From Candidatus Hydrothermota bacterium (lineage in GTDB: Bacteria > Hydrothermota > Hydrothermia > UBA1063): a stretch of 8,599 bases of DNA. This document shows positions 1 to 5,611 of this stretch, in pieces (the stretch's first letter is position 1; every line of letters begins with the position of its first letter). Location of the stretch: NCBI GenBank assembly GCA_003644895.1, contig QNDO01000058.1:1-8599 (forward strand). The letters are read 5' to 3'. The position numbers and the translations under genes were made by a program. The notes beneath the pieces were generated by a model, which was not told where the DNA came from, did no database searches, and saw only the letters and a list, made by a program, of their open reading frames with translations.

Positions 1-466
1 CAAGAGTTCCTGAAAGATTTATTTTTTCAAAACATTTCAGCAATCTATCATCAGGTTGGCCTCGAAAGCCAGTACCAAATATAGCATCCACAATAAGATC
101 ATATTCTTCCAATGATGGTAATACATCCACCTCTACCAAATTTATTCCCATTTTCTCAACGAGCTCAAAATTTTTTCTTGCATCTCCTTTGAATGCTGCT
201 GCTTCGCTCAATAAAAATATATCCACATTTGAGACTTTATCCATAAGATACCTCGCAACCACCAGTCCATCACCCCCATTATTTCCTTTTCCCACAACAA
301 CCGCTACATTTAAGAATTTCAGGTCGTCTTCAAAAAGTGATCTTATAAAGGAATAAACTGATCTCCCTGCGCTCTCCATAAGTGTAAAGGAGGGTATTCC
401 AAAATCCTCAATTGTTTTCCTATCAATACCGGACATTTCTTCAGGTGTAACTACTTTAATGGCCAT
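1..466 (-). CDS. nnrE: NAD(P)H-hydrate epimerase (YjeF N-terminal domain), 3' end cut by window edge
   Basis: This gene encodes the enzyme that epimerises the R and S forms of hydrated NAD(P)H, a metabolite-repair step in the cytosol. I translated 155 residues from the ATG at 466-464; the rest lies outside the window. Visible family motifs are LMESAGR (29-35), the glycine-rich GKGNNGGDG (59-67) with the following LVVAR, and DAIFGTGFRG (127-136) with its conserved Asp. Many bacterial homologues continue into an ADP-dependent dehydratase domain (NnrD), but whether this one is a fusion cannot be seen. The start has a strong AGGAGG ribosome binding site lying inside the end of the upstream Mut7-C gene, and the two genes overlap by 16 nt. 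It is the last visible gene of the polyamine operon, with no obvious metabolic link to polyamines. The identification is secure for the visible part. Confidence 0.9.
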   Translation of the reverse strand, partial: MAIKVVTPEEMSGIDRKTIEDFGIPSFTLMESAGRSVYSFIRSLFEDDLKFLNVAVVVGKGNNGGDGLVVARYLMDKVSNVDIFLLSEAAAFKGDARKNFELVEKMGINLVEVDVLPSLEEYDLIVDAIFGTGFRGQPDDRLLKCFEKINLSGTL

Positions 467-915
467 ATTCCTACCTCCTTGAGTTTATCCTTCATTCTCG
501 AAACATGTGTCCCTTCCCAGTATATCCTGCCACATACAGGACACATGGCAAACTCCTCATGTGTGTCATACACAAAAAATGGAACCTTACCTTTCACATC
601 TTCTTTTTTAATCTCTTTTAAAGGTGAATTACATTCCATACATCGTGTCAAAAATGAACATTTTCCTCTAAGGTTAAATTCATCAAAAACCTGCTTAACC
701 TGCTCCAATGTTTTTTCAGAGGAAAGGAAAAAAATCTTCGCCGGAGTCTTAACTTTTTTGAATCTGCTGTTTCTTGTAAGAATGACTCTATTTTCCTCTT
801 CAGCTTGTTTAATTATTTTAGATAAATCTCCTGATTTTTCGTAAACTGTGTCAAATCCCATCATTCTGAGCCATCGTGCAAGTTTACCAACCATGGAGTC
901 ACATATGAATTTCAT
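451..915 (-). CDS. Mut7-C RNase-domain protein with zinc ribbon
   Basis: This 154-residue protein matches the Mut7-C family (formerly DUF82), a PIN-like fold domain joined to a zinc ribbon and predicted to be a ribonuclease. The N-terminus KFICDSMVGKLARWLRMMGFD (residues 2-22) is the family signature and contains the likely metal-binding Asp6. LTRNSRF (46-52) is the second conserved block. The zinc ribbon is formed by C92-x2-C95 and C125-x2-C128, and the closing GTHVSRM segment is also typical. Length is normal for the stand-alone family. The start ATG overlaps the speB stop in an ATGA arrangement, with only a weak GGGGA upstream, so translation is probably coupled to speB. The RNA substrate is unknown for the family. 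Its presence inside a polyamine operon is not explained by known biochemistry; it may simply be a co-transcribed housekeeping gene. Confidence 0.87.
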   Translation of the reverse strand: MKFICDSMVGKLARWLRMMGFDTVYEKSGDLSKIIKQAEEENRVILTRNSRFKKVKTPAKIFFLSSEKTLEQVKQVFDEFNLRGKCSFLTRCMECNSPLKEIKKEDVKGKVPFFVYDTHEEFAMCPVCGRIYWEGTHVSRMKDKLKEVGIWPLK

Positions 916-1703
916 CTTTCCCCAAGTGTAATCAAGATTTCTCTGAAAATAACTGCTGCAAGTGTGGAGGAAGCGTGATCTTTCTCCAGAAGCGGATTTA
1001 ATTCTACCATATCCACAGCCAATAATTTATCTTTGAGAAGTAATATAGAATTTAGAAGTTCACCAAAATTAATACCTCCTGGCTCAGGATTTGAGACAGC
1101 AGACATTATTGAAGGATCAAGAATATCAAGATCAATGGTCAAATAGAAAGGGCCATTTTCTTCCTGCACCAGCATTCTTAACGGTTCAAACACCTTAAAA
1201 GCTTCCCCTCTTTTGGCTTCGTGTTCTCCGGGATAATAGGATCTAAAGCCAAAACTTATTACATTTTCTGGCCCCAAAAGTTCCTCAATTCTTCTGATAA
1301 CTGTAGCATGTGAAAAACGTGAGCCATGGAAGCTGTCTCTTCTGTCAAGATGGGCGTCAAGGTGTATTACCTTGAAGGTATAATTTTTCTCCTTCAGGTA
1401 TTTTATAAGGGGATACGTAATGAGGTGGTCTCCACCAAGAGCCACAAAGGGGAGAGAGAGGTGAATCTCGTTTAGTCTTTCTACACAACCTTCATTAAAT
1501 TTTTCAGGTTCATCGAGGAGATATAGATAAAAATCCCCGTGGTCATACACATCGGGAATCTCTTTTTTCTGATAAATACTAAACCACTCAATAGATTCAA
1601 AAGCCCACCGTATTTTTGCAGGTCCAAGAAAAGTACCCCGTAAGAAATTTTCTCTTCCCTCGTATGGGATACCTATGACCTCTATGTTATTCTGCGATTT
1701 CAT
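912..1703 (-). CDS. speB: Agmatinase-family ureohydrolase (agmatine or N1-aminopropylagmatine)
   Basis: This 263-residue enzyme of the arginase/agmatinase family hydrolyses a guanidino group to release urea. All six dinuclear-manganese ligands are visible: H93 in GGDH (90-93), D116, H118 and D120 in HLDAHLD (114-120), and D191 and D193 in IDLDILDP (190-197). The conserved E234 lies in DMVELNP. The loop after the second Asp pair reads SAVSNPEPGG, whereas PGTGTPEPGG-like sequences are common in agmatinases, so the substrate pocket may differ. The neighbours pdaD and speE set the role: it turns either agmatine into putrescine, or N1-aminopropylagmatine into spermidine as in Thermus. The sequence alone does not decide between these. 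It starts 17 nt inside the end of speE with no good ribosome binding site, so it is probably translationally coupled. Length is slightly short but complete. Confidence 0.92.
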   Translation of the reverse strand: MKSQNNIEVIGIPYEGRENFLRGTFLGPAKIRWAFESIEWFSIYQKKEIPDVYDHGDFYLYLLDEPEKFNEGCVERLNEIHLSLPFVALGGDHLITYPLIKYLKEKNYTFKVIHLDAHLDRRDSFHGSRFSHATVIRRIEELLGPENVISFGFRSYYPGEHEAKRGEAFKVFEPLRMLVQEENGPFYLTIDLDILDPSIMSAVSNPEPGGINFGELLNSILLLKDKLLAVDMVELNPLLEKDHASSTLAAVIFREILITLGER

Positions 1704-2511
1704 GCTTAAAATATTCCGGTAAAGCAGTCATAGATCTGTGGATCTCATCATTATAATACTTGGTTTTACCTGGAATAGGCCTTTTTATATCATATAATTC
1801 TATCTTTTCCCCTAAAAGCATAAAGCTCCAAATACCTCCGGGATAGGTTGGAATGTGTGCAAGGTAAATTATCTTATCGTTGAAAATATCTTTGATTTCT
1901 CTATACAATTTTTTTACAGTCTCTTTTTGTACCCACGGTGATTCTGTCTGAGCAGAAATAATACCATTCTTTTTCAAACACTTCTTTAAAGATTGATAGA
2001 AGTCCTTTCTATAAAGGGCTTCTGCAGGACCTACAGGGTCAGAGGTGTCAAGAAATATAACGTCAAATCTTTCATTGCAATTTTTTACAAATTCAATTCC
2101 GTCCCGGATTACAACTTCCAGTCTTGGATCATTATACGCAGAGGATATTTCACCCAGATATTTTTTTGAAAGTTCCACTACCATTTCATCAATCTCTACA
2201 AGCACAGCCCGTTTAACCTCACTGTATCTCAGGGCTTCCCTTGCTGTACCGCCGTCACCTCCACCTATAATAAGGATACTTTGAGGGTTTGGATGTATTC
2301 TCATGGCAGGATGTGTAAGCATCTCGTGATATATGAACTCATCACGCTCTGTAGTCATAACTAGACCATCAAGTACAAGGACTTTTCCATAATCCTCGGA
2401 TTCAAAAATATCTATCTTTTGGTAAGGGGAATTCCCAGAATACAGGTATTTTTTTACCTTTAGAACTAACCCCGAGCCCTTGGTATGAAGTTCGCTGAAC
2501 CAGAGGTTCAT
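1687..2511 (-). CDS. speE: Classical spermidine synthase-type aminopropyltransferase
   Basis: This 274-residue protein transfers the aminopropyl group of decarboxylated SAM to an amine acceptor, putrescine or possibly agmatine. The N-terminal beta domain contains YQKIDIFE (30-37) and the DEFIYHEML segment (57-65). The Rossmann domain follows with IGGGDGGTAREAL (82-94), VEID (105-108), a DG pair at 137-138, and the acceptor-site motif LDTSDPVGPA (154-163) with D155 and D158. TYPGGIWSF (222-230) and the C-terminal KYYNDEIH (251-258) are also typical. The pattern resembles the Thermotoga-type spermidine synthase and all key acidic residues are present. The ATG lies 2 nt after the pdaD stop, with no clear ribosome binding site nearby, which suggests coupling to pdaD. 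It differs clearly from the second aminopropyltransferase two genes upstream. The acceptor preference is inferred. Confidence 0.93.
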   Translation of the reverse strand: MNLWFSELHTKGSGLVLKVKKYLYSGNSPYQKIDIFESEDYGKVLVLDGLVMTTERDEFIYHEMLTHPAMRIHPNPQSILIIGGGDGGTAREALRYSEVKRAVLVEIDEMVVELSKKYLGEISSAYNDPRLEVVIRDGIEFVKNCNERFDVIFLDTSDPVGPAEALYRKDFYQSLKKCLKKNGIISAQTESPWVQKETVKKLYREIKDIFNDKIIYLAHIPTYPGGIWSFMLLGEKIELYDIKRPIPGKTKYYNDEIHRSMTALPEYFKHEIAE

Positions 2512-2513
2512 GG

Positions 2514-2987
2514 TTACCAGATAGCCACACCTGCAAAAACGCAGGTTTTTCCTTCCACACGGGTGGAGGAGACCTCTACCATAATTTTTTTTATTTTAAT
2601 CCCGCGATTTTCCATAGCTTCTTTAGCCATGTGATAAACGAAATCTCTTGCTTCCTTTTCATCCAGGTCTCCAGAGTATTCCATAATTACACCCACGTGC
2701 TCTGGACTCGCAGGGATCCCCACAGAGATAGCAGCTGTTACTCTCTCTCCATACTCAGCAGAATAAGCGTAACCGTATGCGATGGGTAAGATGTGACCCG
2801 GGGGCAATTCTATTTTTTGGGTTTCTTTCACACCAGGTGGCAGTATGCTGGAAACCCTAACAAGGTTGAAATTCCCTATGCCTGCACTTATTAAAGCTTT
2901 GTCAAAGGCATTCAAAAATGTAGAACCAGTTCCTACACCTTTTACAATGGTAAAATATTCAAGCTTCCCAAATAAAAGGCTTTTCAT
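2514..2987 (-). CDS. pdaD: Pyruvoyl-dependent arginine decarboxylase proenzyme
   Basis: This 157-residue proenzyme decarboxylates arginine to agmatine, the entry step for polyamines here. The self-cleavage signature NLVRVSSILPPG spans residues 41-52. By analogy with the Methanocaldococcus enzyme, cleavage falls between S46 and S47, and S47 becomes the pyruvoyl group of the alpha chain. The segment VIMEYSG (100-106) contains E103, which corresponds to the catalytic glutamate of the archaeal enzyme. The LNAFDKAL block (25-32) and the C-terminal FAGVAIW also fit. Length is normal for the family. The start overlaps the end of the upstream aminopropyltransferase gene by 29 nt, and the nearest GGAG is about 12 nt upstream of the ATG. 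No PLP-type decarboxylase is seen, so this is the likely agmatine source for the operon. Confidence 0.94.
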   Translation of the reverse strand: MKSLLFGKLEYFTIVKGVGTGSTFLNAFDKALISAGIGNFNLVRVSSILPPGVKETQKIELPPGHILPIAYGYAYSAEYGERVTAAISVGIPASPEHVGVIMEYSGDLDEKEARDFVYHMAKEAMENRGIKIKKIMVEVSSTRVEGKTCVFAGVAIW

Positions 2988-3867
2988 CTTTTATGATGAC
3001 TCCTTTATCCCTCAGTTTATCAAGATATCTGGGAAGTACAAAAAGCGAAGGCAAAATTTCAGGATCAATGTATTCTAATTGTATTCCTCTTGACTTAATT
3101 CTATTATAAAAAATTTCTTTGTTTTCAAAGTTAATTTCCAGATCTTTACTTGCTAGGGTAAATCCCCAGAGCATTTGGAAAGAAAAAACAAATGTGAGGT
3201 ATTGTTTAACCTCTGAAAAGACCTCTTTAAGGGTCTTGAAAACAGAATCGAAGAAAAAACCATAAAGTGGATCTGCGCTGCCAGATTGTACTGCAATTAA
3301 ACCTTGGGGAGAAAGAATTTCCTTTACTTTCCTATAAAATTCTTCAGTGAATAATAATTTTGATGGTCCTTCTTCCAGAGGCTCTGTAAGGTCTGAAATA
3401 ACAACATCAAATTTTTTATCTGTCTCAAAGACAAAATTTCTTGCATCGTCAATGATTAATCTTGTTCTTTTATCTTCAAACGCCCCATTGGGCCATTCTG
3501 GCATATATTTTCGACACGCTTCAACGAGTTCTCCATCAATGTCAACCATGTACACTTCTTCCACAGGGTGTTTTAAAATCTCTCTCAAGGTGGCACCCTC
3601 TCCACCACCTAGGATAAGTACCTTCTTGGGTTCCGGATGAAGCAACATGGCCGGATGCACCAGTGCTTCATGGTATATATATTCATCAATTTCAGCAGAT
3701 TGAATCTTCCCATCCAGAAATAATGTCTTGCCAAAGGCCTCAAGATCCAGAATATCAATATTTTGAAACTTAGACCTACCTCGATAAATTATTCTTTTTA
3801 CCCGATATAAAAACCTAAGCCCTTCTGTGAAGGGCTCTTCATACCATAATAGACTACTTTCTTCCAT
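2959..3867 (-). CDS. Second aminopropyltransferase, Thermus/thermospermine-synthase (ACL5) type
   Basis: This 302-residue aminopropyltransferase differs in its key motifs from the speE two genes downstream. The SAM-binding loop is LGGGEGATLRE (86-96), and the following MVDIDGELVE and MPEW..GAF segments closely recall Thermus SpeE from memory. The acceptor motif is SDLTEPLEEGP (158-168), not DxxDPVGPA. GGGEG together with a DLxDPxExGP-like motif is typical of plant and bacterial thermospermine synthases and of Thermus SpeE, which accepts agmatine and triamines. Here the second acceptor-site Asp is Glu (E162), while D159 is kept. The C-terminal FVLPRYLDKL and KPFIW blocks also fit the Thermus type. 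The ATG has a clear AAAGGAG site 4 nt upstream that overlaps the speH stop. It likely makes aminopropylagmatine or extends spermidine to a tetra-amine; the exact product is unknown. Confidence 0.88.
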   Translation of the reverse strand: MEESSLLWYEEPFTEGLRFLYRVKRIIYRGRSKFQNIDILDLEAFGKTLFLDGKIQSAEIDEYIYHEALVHPAMLLHPEPKKVLILGGGEGATLREILKHPVEEVYMVDIDGELVEACRKYMPEWPNGAFEDKRTRLIIDDARNFVFETDKKFDVVISDLTEPLEEGPSKLLFTEEFYRKVKEILSPQGLIAVQSGSADPLYGFFFDSVFKTLKEVFSEVKQYLTFVFSFQMLWGFTLASKDLEINFENKEIFYNRIKSRGIQLEYIDPEILPSLFVLPRYLDKLRDKGVIIKDEKPFIWEA

Positions 3868-3876
3868 AAAACTCCT

Positions 3877-4278
3877 TTACGATGTTGCTACAAGTTTTAG
3901 GGGTTGTTCGGCTTTAACCCCTACACCCCTTAAGAGACCTCTTTGCATTTCCACTAGTGAGATCCTTCCGGGTTTGAAGTATTTTTCAAGTATTTCCAGC
4001 GCCTTTTCCACATCCACATCTTCACTACAGTAGAATAGATCGATGGCAGCATATCCATGTTCTGGCCATGTATGGATAGTATAATGAGATTCTTCAATGA
4101 CGATGACGCCGGAGACGCCATATGGTTTGAATTGATGGAAGAAGGAACCAATGGGATGGGTGTGAGATTTTAATGCGGCTTCCATCATCACTCTTTCCAC
4201 GAAGTCTTTATCGGTGAGGGTATGAGGGTCACAATCAAAGAATTCTACTATGAGGTGAGTCCCCAGGGATTTTTTCAA
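3877..4278 (-). CDS. speH: S-adenosylmethionine decarboxylase proenzyme (class 1B), TTG start
   Basis: This 133-residue pyruvoyl proenzyme makes decarboxylated SAM, the aminopropyl donor for both synthases downstream. The signature IEESHYTIHTWPEHGYAAID spans residues 61-80. Self-cleavage is expected between E63 and S64, with S64 giving the pyruvoyl group; H69 and C84 are the processing and catalytic residues by analogy with the Thermotoga enzyme. The N-terminus KKSLGTHLIVEF aligns with the family start. The start codon is TTG at 4278-4276. An in-frame TAA three codons upstream (4287-4285), with no alternative start between, forces this choice, and an AGGAGGT site sits 9 nt ahead. It is the first enzyme gene of the polyamine operon, behind its own promoter and a short leader ORF. 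Nine nt separate it from the next gene. Confidence 0.95.
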   Translation of the reverse strand: MKKSLGTHLIVEFFDCDPHTLTDKDFVERVMMEAALKSHTHPIGSFFHQFKPYGVSGVIVIEESHYTIHTWPEHGYAAIDLFYCSEDVDVEKALEILEKYFKPGRISLVEMQRGLLRGVGVKAEQPLKLVATS

Positions 4279-4286
4279 TTCATCTT

Positions 4287-4293
4287 ACCTCCT
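4287..4293 (-). promoter_or_regulatory. speH ribosome binding site (AGGAGGT) behind an A8 run
   Basis: A near-perfect Shine-Dalgarno sequence follows a run of eight A residues (4300-4293). Its GGAGG core lies 9 nt before the TTG start of speH and only 4 nt before an out-of-frame ATG (4283-4281). That ATG opens the two-codon ORF ATG AAT TGA, whose stop overlaps the TTG. The spacing favours the TTG, and only the TTG frame encodes AdoMet decarboxylase. Confidence 0.85.
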
Positions 4294-4311
4294 TTTTTTT
4301 GTTTTAGCCCT

Positions 4312-4371
4312 TTACCAGTTATCCCAATACAAGAGCCCGATACATTTTACACATCGGTCACTCTCCAACAT
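4312..4371 (-). CDS. Possible 19-codon leader peptide of the polyamine operon
   Basis: A short ORF encodes MLESDRCVKCIGLLYWDNW, followed by TAA. It lies between a consensus promoter and the speH start. Its ATG is preceded by an excellent ribosome binding site (AAGGAGGTG, 4387-4379) with 9 nt from the GGAGG core to the ATG, the same spacing as for speH. The peptide has two cysteines in a CVKC pair and two tryptophans near the end. It has no run of arginine, methionine or other codons that would mark a classical attenuator. It ends 33 nt before the speH start. I do not recognise it as a known leader. It could be a polyamine- or SAM-sensing upstream ORF, the frameshifted remnant of a longer small protein (see findings), or fortuitous. 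The ribosome binding site is the strongest argument that it is translated. Confidence 0.5.
   Translation of the reverse strand: MLESDRCVKCIGLLYWDNW
4337..4357 (-). other. Possible hairpin inside the leader ORF
   Basis: On the minus strand CCGATGT (4357-4351) can pair with GTATCGG (4343-4337) around a 7-nt loop. Five pairs are Watson-Crick and the two inner ones are G-U. It lies wholly within the leader ORF, so a translating ribosome would open it. No U-tract follows, so any role would be in pausing or translation rather than intrinsic termination. Confidence 0.3.
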
Positions 4372-4378
4372 AAATTTA

Positions 4379-4387
4379 CACCTCCTT
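4379..4387 (-). promoter_or_regulatory. Strong ribosome binding site not belonging to speH
   Basis: AAGGAGGTG is almost fully complementary to the 16S rRNA 3' end. It stands about 110 nt upstream of the speH start, so it does not serve speH directly. The ATG placed for it opens the 19-codon leader ORF. CACC at 4391-4388 could pair with GGTG at 4382-4379, a 4-bp stem that would place AAGGA of the site in its loop. The pairing is short and probably weak. Confidence 0.7.
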
Positions 4388-4411
4388 GGTGGGGTTTTTA
4401 TTATACCCACC
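4388..4411 (-). repeat. Inverted repeat around the -10 box (possible operator)
   Basis: GGTGGG (minus strand 4411-4406) and CCCACC (4393-4388) form perfect 6-nt arms separated by 12 nt that contain TATAAT. A dyad over the -10 box and start site is a common place for a repressor operator. It could also form a hairpin in transcripts reading through from kbl, but no U-tract follows, so it is not a convincing terminator. Short arms make chance a real possibility. Confidence 0.35.
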
Positions 4412-4428
4412 TTAAATCGCACTGTCAA
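4400..4428 (-). promoter_or_regulatory. Consensus sigma-70 promoter for the polyamine operon
   Basis: The minus strand carries TTGACA (4428-4423), a 17-nt spacer (4422-4406) and TATAAT (4405-4400): a full match to the housekeeping promoter in both boxes and in spacing. The TGA inside the -35 box is the kbl stop codon. Transcription would begin near 4395-4393, giving a leader of about 115 nt before speH. A promoter this strong implies either high basal expression or control by a repressor or by the leader. Confidence 0.88.
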
Positions 4429-5609
4429 CCCGAAATTACCCCCAGCTCTTTGCCAATCTTTTCAAATTTTTCAAGTGCGAAATCAAGATCATCTTTTGAA
4501 TGAGTGGCTGATATCATCACCCTGATTCTTGCTTTACCCTTTGGAACAGTGGGATATCCAATTGCCTGAGCAAATATACCTTCTTTGAAAAGATTTTTGG
4601 AGAATTCCTGTGCCAGTTTGGCATCACCCAGCATTACAGGTGTAATGGGAGTCTGGCTTATGCCAAGATCGAAGCCAAGATTTTTCATCTCTGTTTTGAA
4701 ATAATTGGCATTGTCCCACAATCTATTTACGAGCTCATCAGATTCCGTGAGTATATCAACAGCCGCTATACATGCTGCTACATCTCCTGGTGTAACTGCA
4801 CTGGAAAAGAGGAAAGGTCTGGCCTTCTGCCTGAGATATTCTACCACTTTCTTGGATGCGGCAACATATCCTCCCACTACTCCAAAGGCTTTAGATAGAG
4901 TCCCTACTTCAATGTCTACTTTACCATGAAGATTGAAGTGGTCCACAATACCTCTTCCCCCTCTGCCCAGTACTCCTTCACCATGAGCGTCATCCACCAT
5001 TGTCATTGCATCATATTTCTCAGCTACTTCAACTATTTTATCAAGAGGAGCTATATCACCATCCATGGAGAACACACCATCTGTAACAATTAATTTTTTC
5101 CCTGGAAAATCTTTATATTCTTCCAATTTTTTCTCCAGGTCCTCTGGGTCATTGTGTTTATATCTCACAATTGTAGCCTTTGAGAGTCTACATCCATCAA
5201 TAATAGAAGCATGGTTCAATTCATCTGAAAATATCACATCCTCTTTGCCAACCAGAGCAGGAATAGTAGCGAGATTTGCATTAAAGCCGGATTGGAAGGA
5301 AATGGTAGCTTCCGCTCCTTTAAATTCTGCAAGTTTCTTTTCAAGTTCGGTATGAAGTGACATTGTTCCTGCAATGGTTCTAACCGCGGCAGGTCCTACT
5401 CCAAATTTATCAATGGCTTCTTTTGCCTTTTCTTTCAATTTTGGATGATTTGCAAATCCCAGATAATTGTTAGAGCACATATTTAAAACTTTTTTCCCAT
5501 CAACTACAATCCAAGCGCCCTGGGGGCTCTCAATGGTTCTTATTATTATGTAGAGTCCCTCTTTTTTCAGTTGTTCTAGGTCTTTATCAATAAAATCTAA
5601 TTTTCCCAT
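4425..5609 (-). CDS. kbl: Glycine C-acetyltransferase (2-amino-3-ketobutyrate CoA ligase)
   Basis: This 394-residue PLP enzyme of the alpha-oxoamine synthase family cleaves 2-amino-3-oxobutyrate with CoA to glycine and acetyl-CoA. Visible motifs are MCSNNYLGFANHP (44-56), FGVGPAAVRTIAGT (69-82), NHASIIDGCRL (132-142), VDDAHGEGVLG (205-215) with the cofactor-binding D206 and H209, and GTLSKAFG (236-243) with K240 as the Schiff-base lysine. Length matches E. coli Kbl. Related 8-amino-7-oxononanoate and 5-aminolevulinate synthases share this fold, but the tdh gene 2 nt upstream and the Kbl-like NHASIIDG segment favour Kbl. Its AGGAGG site lies in the last codons of tdh. The stop codon is embedded in the -35 box of the polyamine operon promoter, and no terminator is visible after it. 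Confidence 0.93.
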   Translation of the reverse strand: MGKLDFIDKDLEQLKKEGLYIIIRTIESPQGAWIVVDGKKVLNMCSNNYLGFANHPKLKEKAKEAIDKFGVGPAAVRTIAGTMSLHTELEKKLAEFKGAEATISFQSGFNANLATIPALVGKEDVIFSDELNHASIIDGCRLSKATIVRYKHNDPEDLEKKLEEYKDFPGKKLIVTDGVFSMDGDIAPLDKIVEVAEKYDAMTMVDDAHGEGVLGRGGRGIVDHFNLHGKVDIEVGTLSKAFGVVGGYVAASKKVVEYLRQKARPFLFSSAVTPGDVAACIAAVDILTESDELVNRLWDNANYFKTEMKNLGFDLGISQTPITPVMLGDAKLAQEFSKNLFKEGIFAQAIGYPTVPKGKARIRVMISATHSKDDLDFALEKFEKIGKELGVISG

Positions 5610-5611
5610 AA

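Noticed and set aside
479..844. Plus-strand ORF of 121 codons opposite the Mut7-C gene, and similar plus-strand ORFs elsewhere
   Set aside because: They mirror well-supported minus-strand genes, are low-complexity Ser/Phe/Leu-rich, have no motifs, and lack convincing ribosome binding sites.
3954..4151. 65-codon minus-strand ORF in a second frame within speH
   Set aside because: It lies wholly inside the strongly conserved speH frame and shows no recognisable motif.
4312..4371. The CVKC pair in the leader ORF as a ferredoxin or zinc-finger fragment
   Set aside because: Only one CxxC pair is present in 19 residues and the surrounding residues do not match a full cluster-binding motif.
4388..4411. 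Hairpin GGTGGG/CCCACC as an intrinsic terminator for kbl
   Set aside because: The 12-nt loop, short stem and lack of a following U-tract do not fit; it is followed directly by a ribosome binding site.
4279..4424. A SAM or other known riboswitch in the speH leader
   Set aside because: The leader is only about 115 nt, most of it taken by an ORF and two ribosome binding sites, and I see none of the conserved helices of SAM-type riboswitches.
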